Origin: Pontibacter oryzae
Lineage (GTDB): Bacteria > Bacteroidota > Bacteroidia > Cytophagales > Hymenobacteraceae
Length of the DNA: 64,000 bases
NCBI RefSeq assembly: GCF_003576375.1
Contig: NZ_QWGE01000001.1
Span: 744,001 to 808,000, forward strand
Direction of reading: 5' to 3'
The notes beneath the pieces were generated by a model. That model searched no databases, was not told where the DNA came from, and saw only the letters and a program-made list of their open reading frames with translations. How positions within the stretch are numbered: the stretch's first letter is position 1; each line of letters opens with the position of its first letter. Both the position numbers and the translations under genes were made by a program. Shown here in pieces: positions 35,243 through 43,617 of the stretch.

Positions 35243-37708
35243 TTACTGCACTGGGCGGTTTTTCACGTACTTATCAAGCCACTGATCCATCTCCCACAGC
35301 ATATGCAGGATAGACTCCTTGGCACGGTAGCTATGCGACTCGGCTGGCAGAAACACCAGCCTGGTTGTGGCGCCGTGGCCTTTCAGGGCATTGTAAAAGC
35401 GCTCGCTCTGGATCGGGAAGGTGCCGGAGTTATTGTCGGCCTCACCATGGATGAGTAAGATTGGCTCATTTACTTTATCCGCAAACGAGAACGGCGACAT
35501 CTGGAAGTATACTTCCGGGGCATCCCAGTAGCTACGCTCCTCAGCCTGGAAACCAAACGGAGTAAGCGTACGGTTATAAGCACCGCTACGAGCAATACCC
35601 GCTGCAAACAAATCAGAGTGGGCAAGTAAGTTACCCGTCATGAAGGCACCATATGAATGGCCGCCAACGGCAACGCGTTTAGGATCTACTACGCCCATCT
35701 TCTCTACTTCGTCGATGGCGGCTTTTGCGCTGGCAACAAGCTGCTGCACATACGTGTCGTTTGGTTGCGCATCGCCTTCGCCTACAATCGGAATATCTGT
35801 TCTGTCGAGTACGGCATAGCCCTGCGTTACCCAAAACAGCGGAGAGGCCCAGCTAACGCGTGTAAATTCATAAGGCGAGCCTTTTACCTGTCCGGCGGCA
35901 TCGGCGCTTTTAAACTCACGCGGGTAAGCCCAAAGTATCATCGGCAGCGGTGCATCGCCTTTTTTGAAGTCCTTTGGCAAGTATAAAACGGCTGTCAGGT
36001 TTACGCCATCAGCGCGCTTGTACTGCAGCAGTTGCTTCTGCACGCCTTCCAGTTGCGGGTTCGGGTGCGGGAAAGCGGTTACCTGCGTCAGTTTTTTATC
36101 GTCGATGTCGCGCACGAAATAGTTTGGCGGGTCGTTTTCAGACTCTCTTCTCGTGATGATCTTTTTCTCTTTCAGGTCGATGATATCCACGGGGCGCTCA
36201 TAGTAAGGCGCTTCTGATCTCCAGAGTATATCAGCTTTCTTGGATTTCACGTTGAACGCACTCACAAACGGACGATTTCCCTCCGGCGAGCCGCCCTCAG
36301 AAATCATGTAGATATGCTGCTGCTTTTTATCAGTTAGCAAGATGCTGCGGCCATATTGGTTTTTGGTGAAAACCGGAGAGCCTGGGTCGTTGTAGTTGTC
36401 CTCGTAAGAGCGGTCAATCAGCACAACTCCGGCTTTGGAAGGCTTGGCAGGGTCAATAAGGGTGCTCCGCTCCTGGCGGTTTTTCCACCAGCGCTCATTC
36501 ACAATCGCCATTCCATCGCCCCACATCACGCCACGGTAACGCAGCTTGGTAGAGGCCAGCTTGGTAGGTTGTGCTGTAAAAGGTGCGTCCAGCATGTACA
36601 CGTTATCCCGGATGGTTGCCTCTTTGTTGGCATCGCCACCATCCTGCGCCTCGGCCCAGTAAAGCGTGGCAGGCTTATCGGGGCGCCAGCTGTAGCTGCG
36701 CGGGCCTTTTGCCACGGCATCAAACGCGATCGGAATATCCTCGGCCAACGGCAATTTGGCAAGCTCTTTTACTTTCTGGCCATTGCGCTTCCATACTTCC
36801 ACGTTGTATGGGAAGTAGTAATGCGGCACCAGGTATGAGTATGGCTTCTGGATGGTTTCCACTAGCAGGTACTGGCCATCCGGAGATGTCTCCACACTTT
36901 TAATGATGCCCGCCTGGCCAATGGCTTCCTGCTTTCCATCCACAGAAACCAGCTTTAGTTGCGTTTGCATGTAGTAATCAAACAGCTGCTCATCGTTGCG
37001 GTTCTTGAGCAGGTCCTGGTAGGTGCGCGATGGCTTTGCTTTGCCGATGTTCTGCTGCACGGTAGGCCCGGCTGGCGTGGTGGAAGCCACTGGCATCTGC
37101 CCGCGTTTCTCATCCACGAACTTAACCACCAGCGTTTTGCTATCCGATAGCCACTCGAACGGGCGGCCACTGTACGCATCGTTTATAACAGCCTCGGTTA
37201 GTTTTCTGGCCTCTTTGGTGCTTAGGTCGGCAAGCCAAAGCTCTATGCCGTTTGCTCTGGTGTTAGTAAAGGCCACATACTTCTCGTCCGGCGACCAGCT
37301 GATGTTAGAAAGCTGCGCTTGCTGCGGCAGGCCCTTCACCTGGAATTCGTCGGCGTTGCTTACTTTCTTCAGCTTCAGGTTATTGTAGTAGCTGCTGCGG
37401 CTGGGCCCGTTGGTTGCCGGGTTAATGCGCATGCCAGCCAGGCGGCTCTCTGGTGCCGATACTTCCTCGATGCTCGGGTAGCCCGGGCTCTCAAGCAGCA
37501 GCATCCAATCGCCTTTGGCGCTTATACTTACCGATGGCGTGCTGGGCGCCTCAATAATAGATGCGATGGTTGCCGGTGGCCGCTGGTAACCCGTGTTGGT
37601 TTCCTGGCTGCCTTGTGCCAGCGCGGCACCTGTTGGGCCTCCTAGCAAGAGCAGGCACAACAGGCGGGAGGCTACAACCCGCGCCGTTTTTGATTTTGTA
37701 AAATTCAT
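35243..37708 (-). CDS. S9 family peptidase, exported (glutamyl endopeptidase-like)
   Basis: An 821-aa protein with a signal peptide (residues 1-31, ending ALAQ). A long propeller-like N-terminal domain (about 550 residues) is followed by an alpha/beta hydrolase with triad S685 (G-G-H-S-Y-G), D758 (HGEADNN) and H792 (ESHSY). The late motifs LFAAGIARSGAYNRTLTPFG and QMSPFSFADKVNEPILLIHG resemble the chloroplast glutamyl endopeptidase branch of S9. It is an exported serine peptidase for oligopeptides. There is no lipobox, so it is probably soluble in the periplasm or secreted. Confidence 0.9.
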   Translation of the reverse strand: MNFTKSKTARVVASRLLCLLLLGGPTGAALAQGSQETNTGYQRPPATIASIIEAPSTPSVSISAKGDWMLLLESPGYPSIEEVSAPESRLAGMRINPATNGPSRSSYYNNLKLKKVSNADEFQVKGLPQQAQLSNISWSPDEKYVAFTNTRANGIELWLADLSTKEARKLTEAVINDAYSGRPFEWLSDSKTLVVKFVDEKRGQMPVASTTPAGPTVQQNIGKAKPSRTYQDLLKNRNDEQLFDYYMQTQLKLVSVDGKQEAIGQAGIIKSVETSPDGQYLLVETIQKPYSYLVPHYYFPYNVEVWKRNGQKVKELAKLPLAEDIPIAFDAVAKGPRSYSWRPDKPATLYWAEAQDGGDANKEATIRDNVYMLDAPFTAQPTKLASTKLRYRGVMWGDGMAIVNERWWKNRQERSTLIDPAKPSKAGVVLIDRSYEDNYNDPGSPVFTKNQYGRSILLTDKKQQHIYMISEGGSPEGNRPFVSAFNVKSKKADILWRSEAPYYERPVDIIDLKEKKIITRRESENDPPNYFVRDIDDKKLTQVTAFPHPNPQLEGVQKQLLQYKRADGVNLTAVLYLPKDFKKGDAPLPMILWAYPREFKSADAAGQVKGSPYEFTRVSWASPLFWVTQGYAVLDRTDIPIVGEGDAQPNDTYVQQLVASAKAAIDEVEKMGVVDPKRVAVGGHSYGAFMTGNLLAHSDLFAAGIARSGAYNRTLTPFGFQAEERSYWDAPEVYFQMSPFSFADKVNEPILLIHGEADNNSGTFPIQSERFYNALKGHGATTRLVFLPAESHSYRAKESILHMLWEMDQWLDKYVKNRPVQ

Positions 37709-37850
37709 ACCTTTCGTTGATAAAGCTTAGGTTAGATAAAGTTGATTTAATAAGGTTGACTAAATATATGGATGAAGGTTTAACTATATAGCGAGATTTT
37801 ATACTTTTTAATCATTATATTTATAGGGTAATATACTCAACTTCAAGGCT

Positions 37851-38639
37851 ATGCAAAACACACTAAAACTGATATTAGCCACTTTGCCTGTATTTATGGC
37901 AGAAACCGTTATGGCCCAAGCACAGCACATAAGCAAACTTGAAGTGCCCAAAAAGCAAGTATATATTGTGGCAGCCTCGCACTTGCAAATAGATACACTC
38001 ATCCTCCATGACAAGGCTATACTACAATTTGCGCCGGAGCAACAGCATACCTTAAAGGTAAAGTATGGTTACATAGGGGACAAATGTACCATAACAGCTG
38101 CTGGCGAAAACGGCAAACACGGGCGCTTAGGTGTGTCAGGAGAAGGTGGCTCTAGCGGTGGCAGCATTGCCGTTGACATGCATTTTATGAAGCTCGGGAG
38201 CCTTACCATTGATACACGCGGTGGCAACGGTGGTGATGGCTACGTAGGTAAACACGGCCAGAAACCACGCATAGAAGTCAATACTATCCGGGTGGCAGAT
38301 GGAAAAGGAGGATATACTATTGTTGAGAAGGAGCACCTGGTAGACGGCACCTCCGGGGAACATGGTACCGCCCCTGGACCAGGAGGAAATGGTGGCGATT
38401 TGATTCTGAGCTATAGTAGTAACGGCTTCATTCCCACTTTTAACCGCGACGATGCGCCTCATAGCGTTACGGTGTTATACCAAGCGGGAGAGGATGGGAA
38501 GCAAGGGCAAGATGGCGTATCTTTTACAACCGGGAATGGCCACGTCGGCAGTTTGTACCAGGCTTTTGGAGAACCTAAGGATGGCAAAATCAACATATCT
38601 AAAAAACCTGGGGCAGCTGGCACTGCCTCTGTGAAATAA
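37851..38639 (+). CDS. Exported Gly-rich protein of unknown function
   Basis: A 262-aa protein with a signal peptide ending VMAQA. The mature part has beta-strand character (LEVPKKQVYIVAASHLQIDTLIL) and then repeated Gly-rich turns: GENGKHGRLGVSGEGGSSGG, RGGNGGDGYVGKHGQ, GEHGTAPGPGGNGGD, GEDGKQGQDG. The G-x-x-G/G-N-G-G-D pattern suggests turns of a beta-helix or a short collagen-like stretch, possibly Ca-binding at the Asp. No named family is recognised. Confidence 0.6.
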   Translation: MQNTLKLILATLPVFMAETVMAQAQHISKLEVPKKQVYIVAASHLQIDTLILHDKAILQFAPEQQHTLKVKYGYIGDKCTITAAGENGKHGRLGVSGEGGSSGGSIAVDMHFMKLGSLTIDTRGGNGGDGYVGKHGQKPRIEVNTIRVADGKGGYTIVEKEHLVDGTSGEHGTAPGPGGNGGDLILSYSSNGFIPTFNRDDAPHSVTVLYQAGEDGKQGQDGVSFTTGNGHVGSLYQAFGEPKDGKINISKKPGAAGTASVK

Positions 38640-38682
38640 GCATCATCGCATACTTTAAAACTATTCTATATTATACTATACT

Positions 38683-40239
38683 ATGACCAAAAAACCTCTA
38701 CTCCTGCTCCTGCTGTTCCTGCAGGTTGGCCTAGTGGCGCAGGCGCAACAAGAACCTGTAGACCTGGATGCCGTGCACCGCATTAAACAGGAAGGCCTGC
38801 AAAACTCGCAGGTTATGCAAACGGCTTTCTATCTGACCGATGTGTCGGGGCCACGCCTTTCCGGCTCGCCGGGACTGATGCGTGCCAGCGAGTGGGCCAA
38901 AAAGCAGCTAACCGATTGGGGCCTTAAAAATGCGCAGCTAGAAGCCTGGGGCGACTTTGGCCGCGGCTGGGAAGTAGAAAAATCATACATCGCCCTCACA
39001 GCACCTTATTACCAGCAGCTTATTGCCACACCAAAAGCCTGGACGCCGGGCACCGATAAGGAGATTTCAGGCGAAGCCGTGCTGGTGCAATTGGACAAGG
39101 AAGAGGATTTGCAGCAGTACAAGGGCAAGCTGCAGGGCAAAATCATACTTACCAAAATTGATGAGCATGCTAAAACTACATTTGAGGCTGATGCAAAGCG
39201 CTACTCCGAAGAAGAACTGCACGACTTAGCCATGAGCCTGGAGGCCACCCGCAGCCAAAGCCGCTGGACGCCCGAGCGCATAGCCGAGTACCGCGCCCGC
39301 ATGGCGCTGCGCAACAAGGCTGCGGAGTTCTTTCAGCAGGAAGGTGCTGCGGTTATACTTAGCTCGCGCGGTGGCACGCATGGCACGCACTTTACCAGCA
39401 ACGGCGCTGCGTACGCCCCTAACGCAAAAGCCGCGCTGCCAGAAATGGAAATGGGCCTGGAGGACTACAACCGCATTGTGCGCCTGCTCGAAGCCAAGCA
39501 ACCCGTGAAGCTAGAGGTAAACACCAAAACCCGCTTCGTTGATAACGATATGAAAGGCTATAACGTGATCGCTGAAATACCAGGCACGGATAAAAAGCTG
39601 AAAGATGAGGTAGTTATGCTGGGCGGCCACATCGACTCGTGGCACGGCTCAACAGGCGCCACCGACAATGCCGCTGGCGTAGCCGTAATGATGGAGGCTG
39701 TGCGCATACTTCAGGCTGCAGGCTTTAAGCCAAGACGCACCATCCGGATTGCGCTGTGGAGCGGCGAAGAGCAAGGGCTTTATGGCTCCAGAGGCTACGT
39801 GAAGCAGCACTTCGGCGACCCGGCTACCATGCAACTTACCAAAGAGCACGAGAAGCTATCAGCATACTACAACCTGGATAACGGCACGGGCAAGATCCGG
39901 GGCATTTACTTGCAGGGCAACGATGCCGTGCGCCCGATCATGGAGGCGTGGCTGGCCCCGTTCAACGACTTGGGCGCTACCACCACAACCATTCGCAACA
40001 CGGGCGGCACCGACCACCTGGCATTTGACGCGGTAGGCTTGCCGGGTTTCCAGTTCATCCAGGACGAGATCGACTACGATACCCGCACGCACCACACCAA
40101 CCAAGACTCCTACGACCGCCTGCAGGCCGATGACCTGCGCCAGGCAGCCACCATTGTGGCATCTATGGTGTACCACACTGCCATGCGCGACAAAAAACTG
40201 CCTCGCAAGCCGTTGCCAAAACCGCGCGAAGCATCCTGA
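38683..40239 (+). CDS. M28 family metallopeptidase, exported
   Basis: A 518-aa protein with a signal peptide (LLLLLLFLQVGLVAQAQQ). The active site elements are in order: GGHIDSWHGSTGATDNAAGV (first zinc His and bridging Asp), WSGEEQGLYGSRGYV (catalytic Glu pair) and NTGGTDHLAFDAVGLPGFQF (distal ligand His/Asp). A PA-like insertion lies before them (about residues 140-260). It is an aminopeptidase-type enzyme removing N-terminal residues outside the cytoplasm. It follows the Gly-rich gene by 43 nt, so the two may be co-transcribed. Confidence 0.92.
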   Translation: MTKKPLLLLLLFLQVGLVAQAQQEPVDLDAVHRIKQEGLQNSQVMQTAFYLTDVSGPRLSGSPGLMRASEWAKKQLTDWGLKNAQLEAWGDFGRGWEVEKSYIALTAPYYQQLIATPKAWTPGTDKEISGEAVLVQLDKEEDLQQYKGKLQGKIILTKIDEHAKTTFEADAKRYSEEELHDLAMSLEATRSQSRWTPERIAEYRARMALRNKAAEFFQQEGAAVILSSRGGTHGTHFTSNGAAYAPNAKAALPEMEMGLEDYNRIVRLLEAKQPVKLEVNTKTRFVDNDMKGYNVIAEIPGTDKKLKDEVVMLGGHIDSWHGSTGATDNAAGVAVMMEAVRILQAAGFKPRRTIRIALWSGEEQGLYGSRGYVKQHFGDPATMQLTKEHEKLSAYYNLDNGTGKIRGIYLQGNDAVRPIMEAWLAPFNDLGATTTTIRNTGGTDHLAFDAVGLPGFQFIQDEIDYDTRTHHTNQDSYDRLQADDLRQAATIVASMVYHTAMRDKKLPRKPLPKPREAS

Positions 40240-40266
40240 TCTAAGTAATCGCAAAACATATTATCT

Positions 40267-40298
40267 AGAGCCGACAGCCAAACTGTCGGCTTTTTTTA
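40267..40298 (+). terminator. Rho-independent terminator
   Basis: Perfect 9-bp stem AGCCGACAG (40269-40277) / CTGTCGGCT (40283-40291), then a T-run. It ends the M28 gene. Confidence 0.9.
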
Positions 40299-40423
40299 TA
40301 CTTTGCGACTTTTAATTAAAAGAACTAAAGCCGGTGGGCAGGAGTTATACTTGCTGGCAAATGCAAGCGCTAAACGGCATGCTATAGCCAGACCCGGAAT
40401 TAATTAGTTCGTACAGCCACTAC

Positions 40424-40702
40424 ATGAGCAAGAGTTTTAACACACCCGAAAAAGTGATTTACGTTTGCACCGGCAGCAAGTGCAAAAAGAAAGGCGGCAA
40501 AGATTTAGGCAAGCTTTTCAGGGGGATGATCAAGGAAATGGGGCTGAAAGGCCAGGTGGAAGTCGTGAAAACCGACTGCACCGACCGCTGCGATTACGCA
40601 CCTGTTATCTGTATGCAACCCGATAACGCCTGGATGCCAGAAATGAATGAGGCAAAGGCCAAACAGGCTTTCCAGGAGCATATACTTACCAAAGAAGTAT
40701 AA
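40424..40702 (+). CDS. Thioredoxin-like [2Fe-2S] ferredoxin
   Basis: A 92-aa soluble protein of the thioredoxin-like ferredoxin fold (as in NuoE C-terminal domains). Likely cluster ligands are C15 and C20 (YVCTGSKC) with C52 and C56 (TDCTDRCDYAP); C63 is extra. It is expected to carry electrons in the cytoplasm; the partner is unknown. A strong terminator follows. It is convergent with the ferritin gene. Confidence 0.85.
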   Translation: MSKSFNTPEKVIYVCTGSKCKKKGGKDLGKLFRGMIKEMGLKGQVEVVKTDCTDRCDYAPVICMQPDNAWMPEMNEAKAKQAFQEHILTKEV

Positions 40703-40747
40703 ACAGAGAGCGGGCGCCAGATCAACTCCGGCGCCCGCTTTCTGTTT
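40701..40747. terminator. Bidirectional terminator
   Basis: Stem core GCGGGCGCC (40710-40718) / GGCGCCCGC (40730-40738), extended by AAACAGA / TCTGTTT-like flanks. It lies between the convergent ferredoxin and ferritin genes. Confidence 0.85.
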
Positions 40748-40767
40748 ATACTTTTAATTCTCAAAGA

Positions 40768-41304
40768 TTAGTCTTCGTACGTGTCCTCATACTTTACTTT
40801 CGGCACGCGCTTGTCGATCTCGTAAAGGCCGGTGCCTTCTTCGCCGATCACCTCGAAAAGCTCCAGGGCACGGCGCGCCACATACTCTTCCTCGATTTGC
40901 TCTTTCAGGAACCACTGCAGGAAAGTAAACGTCACGTAATCTTTCTCTTTCTGGCACTTATCGGCAATGCGGTTAAACGACTGCGTTACAGCTATCTCCT
41001 GCTGCAGTGCTTGCTCAAAAACACTCCTGAAGGTGTCAAATTCTACCTGCACGTTAGTTACATCCGGTGATACGGCGCGGCCGCCCATATCAGATACATA
41101 CTTGAACAGGCGCAGCATGTGCTCACGCTCCTCATCCGACTGCTTTTTAAAGTAGCCTCCGCTAAAATCAAATCCGTTGCGGTCGCACCAGCTGCTCATG
41201 GCAAGGTACATGGCAGAGGCTTCGGCCTCCATTTTTATCTGCTCGTTCAGTGCTTTCTCTATCGTTTCTGTAAGTGAGGTTCTAAGTCTCAGTAAGTCTT
41301 TCAT
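40768..41304 (-). CDS. ftnA: Ferritin
   Basis: A 178-aa ferritin when started at MKDLLRLRTSL (41304). The frame extends to 41373, but the extra residues (Tyr/His/Lys-rich) are outside the family. Ferroxidase residues are visible: the Glu in MEAEASAMYLAM, ESDEEREHM-type E-x-x-H (here DEEREHM), and the later QEIAVTQS and LQWFLKEQIEEE segments. It oxidises and stores iron as a 24-subunit shell. An inverted-repeat operator (41407-41425) lies about 100 nt upstream, suggesting iron- or redox-dependent control. Confidence 0.92.
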   Translation of the reverse strand: MKDLLRLRTSLTETIEKALNEQIKMEAEASAMYLAMSSWCDRNGFDFSGGYFKKQSDEEREHMLRLFKYVSDMGGRAVSPDVTNVQVEFDTFRSVFEQALQQEIAVTQSFNRIADKCQKEKDYVTFTFLQWFLKEQIEEEYVARRALELFEVIGEEGTGLYEIDKRVPKVKYEDTYED

Positions 41305-41406
41305 AAGATTGGGTGTTTCGTATTGGTGTTTAAAATGCGCGTGGCACTTCCTAATTTCATACTTAAGATACACACTTTAGTTGTGATGTGCGCCACGTTC
41401 CATGAA

Positions 41407-41425
41407 ATTCGGAAATAGTCTAAAT
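41407..41425 (-). promoter_or_regulatory. Operator-like palindrome upstream of ferritin
   Basis: ATTCGGAAATAGTCTAAAT, two 7-bp half-sites (ATTYRGA / TCTAAAT) with a 5-nt spacer. It is closely related to the sites at 41887 and 41919. Confidence 0.5.
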
Positions 41426-41428
41426 TAA

Positions 41429-41456
41429 AAAAGCACAGCGGTTGGGCTGTGCTTAC
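41429..41456 (-). terminator. Terminator of the Cys-rich protein gene
   Basis: Perfect 9-bp stem AAGCACAGC (41431-41439) / GCTGTGCTT (41446-41454). Read on the minus strand it is followed by a T-run. Confidence 0.85.
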
Positions 41457-41480
41457 GTAAAATCGGGGTGATCTGAAAAA

Positions 41481-41834
41481 CTATACCAGCGTGGCATTCA
41501 GGCACTCTTGCAGCATGCTGTTAAGTTCTAGCACAAAACGCGCGCCTGCCAGCAATTCTTTAAATGTATGAAGTTCGCAAAGAGTAAGCACGAAGCAGCG
41601 CTCGCAACCGCACACGGTAATTATACTAAAGTCCGAGGACCGGGCCGGGCTGCTAGCCATGGCAGCCAAATCTATACTATCCACGGCATGCTTTAGGCGA
41701 AGAAAGGCATCGACTTTAAGCACTGATAGCTGCCCGCCAAAGTGCAGCAGCAGGCGGTTACGGCGATCACATTGGTATACTGCGCCTGCATCCGAAGTAT
41801 AAATCTCTGATAGTTGGGTGACAGTATCAATCAT
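41481..41834 (-). CDS. Hypothetical Cys-containing protein, 117 aa
   Basis: The start at 41834 (MIDTVTQLSEIYTSDAG) is chosen; the longer frame to 41861 adds nine residues that run into the promoter side. The protein is soluble. Its most distinct feature is ITVCGCERCFVLTLCELHTF, with four Cys within 15 residues that could bind a metal or cluster. No family is recognised. It lies between ferritin and a cupin gene, and the shared operator-like palindromes suggest the three respond to the same signal. Confidence 0.55.
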   Translation of the reverse strand: MIDTVTQLSEIYTSDAGAVYQCDRRNRLLLHFGGQLSVLKVDAFLRLKHAVDSIDLAAMASSPARSSDFSIITVCGCERCFVLTLCELHTFKELLAGARFVLELNSMLQECLNATLV

Positions 41835-41876
41835 GTGATGTAAATTAGCTGTAAACGGCACTGTTTGTAATGCAAA

Positions 41877-41937
41877 TCTAAATACTATTTAGAACCAGTC
41901 CAAATAAATACCCAGCTTATTTAGAATTAGTTTAGAT
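41877..41937. promoter_or_regulatory. Two operator-like palindromes in a divergent promoter
   Basis: ATTTAGAACCAGTCCAAAT (41887-41905) and ATTTAGAATTAGTTTAGAT (41919-41937) lie between the Cys-rich gene and the cupin gene. TCTAAAT (41877-41883) adds a further half-site inverted to ATTTAGA at 41887-41893. The 7-5-7 spacing and TTTAGAA half-site recall the iron control element bound by Fur-family Irr; the match to any regulator here is inference. Confidence 0.55.
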
Positions 41938-41948
41938 ATATATAATTT

Positions 41949-42323
41949 ATGAGTGATCAACTTGAAAAAGTAAACCTGGCTGAAAAGTTCGCACAGTTCT
42001 CTGACCATTGGAACCCGCGCGTGGTAGGCGAGCTAAACGGGCAGCAGGTGAAAATAGCCAAGTTTCTGGGCCCTTTTGAGTGGCACCACCACGAGCAGGA
42101 GGATGAGTTTTTCCTGGTGATAAAAGGTGCGTTTGAAATGCACCTCCGCGACAAGGTGGTTACACTAAAGCCAGGCGAGTTTATGATTGTACCGCGTGGC
42201 GTAGAGCATAAACCTGTAGCTAACCAGGAAGCCGAAGTATTGATGTTTGAGCCAGCCAGCACCCTAAACACCGGCAACCTGCAAGACAGCGCGCGCACAC
42301 GAAAGGACCTGGAAAAGATCTGA
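41949..42323 (+). CDS. Cupin domain protein
   Basis: A 124-aa single-domain cupin. Motif 1 is EWHHHEQEDEFFLVIKGAFEM (His, His, Glu metal ligands) and motif 2 is PGEFMIVPRGVEHKP (His ligand). It probably binds one metal ion; enzymatic, sugar-binding or sensor roles are all possible in this family. The promoter carries the same palindromes as the ferritin gene. Confidence 0.85.
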   Translation: MSDQLEKVNLAEKFAQFSDHWNPRVVGELNGQQVKIAKFLGPFEWHHHEQEDEFFLVIKGAFEMHLRDKVVTLKPGEFMIVPRGVEHKPVANQEAEVLMFEPASTLNTGNLQDSARTRKDLEKI

Positions 42324-42348
42324 TTGTTGGATTGCTAATTGTTGCTTG

Positions 42349-42395
42349 TTAAGTATGAAGTATACTTTGCGCAACTACGCATACTTCATACTTAA
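42349..42395. terminator. Convergent hairpin built from the AAGTATR heptamer
   Basis: Perfect 15-bp stem TTAAGTATGAAGTAT (42349-42363) / ATACTTCATACTTAA (42381-42395), loop 17 nt. It lies between the cupin stop and the minus-strand gene, reaching into its stop codon. Each arm holds two tandem heptamer units. Confidence 0.75.
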
Positions 42396-43432
42396 AAGTC
42401 CTTAACCTTTTGCGCTTTAACCAGCATGGTTTTCAGGTTGAGCCGCACCAGGTCGCCCATGTTCTGGCACTTTAAGAACTCATTGGCCTGGTGGTGCTCT
42501 GCTAGTTCCTGCTTCAGCTGCGTAATTTTTTCTGGGGTAGATATCTCGTCGGTGCGCATGCAGTCGATGAGGTCTTTGAGGCGGTAGCGTGCCGATTTGA
42601 GGCGCCGGAAAATCAGGGTCCGCTCCTCGTTTTGGTACTGCTTCACCACATCGGGTTTCAGCAACTGCAGTACCAGCTCCACAATGGTGTTGTTGTCTTT
42701 AAAGAACTGCGGCAGGTACATGGTTTTCTTGCCTTCGTAAGACTGCTGATCAAAGTCGATGGGGCGCACGCGGTACTGCTCGTCCTCGAAGTCGGGGGTA
42801 ACATCCACCACATAATTATAGGAGCGCATATCGCCGAGCAGGCGCACAAAGCAACGCTCGTTAAATTTCACGAACTCCTTGGCAATGCGCACCTTGTTCG
42901 TTGTAGGCCGCTCCAGCACCTCCTTTATAAAAACATCGCCGGGGATTCCGGCAATGTGCTCCTCAATCAGCGAATCGCCATCGACCAGGTAGTTTATGCG
43001 GCTCGGCGACAGGATGTGCTCCAGCTCCAGGCCATACATGCGCGAGGCATCGGCGCGTTTCACGTAGAAGTAATCGTAGTTGTCGTTGAGCTGGTTCATG
43101 ATCTGCACCCGAAACGGGTTGGAGTTGCCAAAGGTGCAGTAATCTATCCGGGACACGTATAAATGCTCCATCACCGACATATCGCCATCGGTTTTCAGGA
43201 GCGCGTAGATCATGGTTAGCCCTCCGTTAAGCTCCTGCTGCATGTGCTGGTCGTAGATCACCGACTCCCAGAGCGTGTCGTTCCCGGCCTTGTCGTAGTA
43301 TGGATAAGCATCGGAGTAGTGCAGCAGATCCTCGTAGCGCACCGGCAACTGCGTTTCGCGGTCGTAGTGCCGCAGATACTTCCGCAACCCTTTACTGATC
43401 GGGTAAAACAGCTTTTTCTTAGAGATATACAC
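42392..43432 (-). CDS. Unknown protein with kinase-like catalytic motifs, 346 aa
   Basis: A soluble protein I cannot assign to a named family. CFVRLLGDMRSYNYVVDVTPDF followed by YRVRPIDFDQQSYEG resembles the catalytic loop (D-x-x-x-x-N) and the metal-binding D-F-D of protein-kinase-like and aminoglycoside-phosphotransferase-like folds. The N-terminal half, with a DYFYVKRADASRMYG stretch, could contain the nucleotide-binding lobe, but no classical Gly-rich loop is visible. It is downstream of the LytS/LytTR pair on the same strand, so it may belong to that regulon. Confidence 0.55.
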   Translation of the reverse strand: MYISKKKLFYPISKGLRKYLRHYDRETQLPVRYEDLLHYSDAYPYYDKAGNDTLWESVIYDQHMQQELNGGLTMIYALLKTDGDMSVMEHLYVSRIDYCTFGNSNPFRVQIMNQLNDNYDYFYVKRADASRMYGLELEHILSPSRINYLVDGDSLIEEHIAGIPGDVFIKEVLERPTTNKVRIAKEFVKFNERCFVRLLGDMRSYNYVVDVTPDFEDEQYRVRPIDFDQQSYEGKKTMYLPQFFKDNNTIVELVLQLLKPDVVKQYQNEERTLIFRRLKSARYRLKDLIDCMRTDEISTPEKITQLKQELAEHHQANEFLKCQNMGDLVRLNLKTMLVKAQKVKDF

Positions 43433-43436
43433 GGGA

Positions 43437-43617
43437 GTTAAGAAGTTAGAAGGTTAAAAAGTTGGGAAGTTAAAAAGTATAAGTGGTAGAAATGAATTGC
43501 TACAACTTATACTTTTTTTACCTGCAGATAAGTTACGATTAACCCTAATCAATCGCTACACTCTGCACAGACAGGTGACTTTCTAACCTTTTAACTTTCC
43601 AACTTTCTAACTTTCAA
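43437..43617. repeat. Degenerate inverted repeats, AGTTAGAAGGTTA type
   Basis: The left arm (43437-43483) has AAGTTAGAAGGTTAAAAAG-type units. The right arm (43577-43617) has the inverse, CTTTCTAACCTTTTAAC. The arms are separated by about 90 nt and could form a long imperfect stem. The right arm contains the stop codon of the response-regulator gene. Confidence 0.6.
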
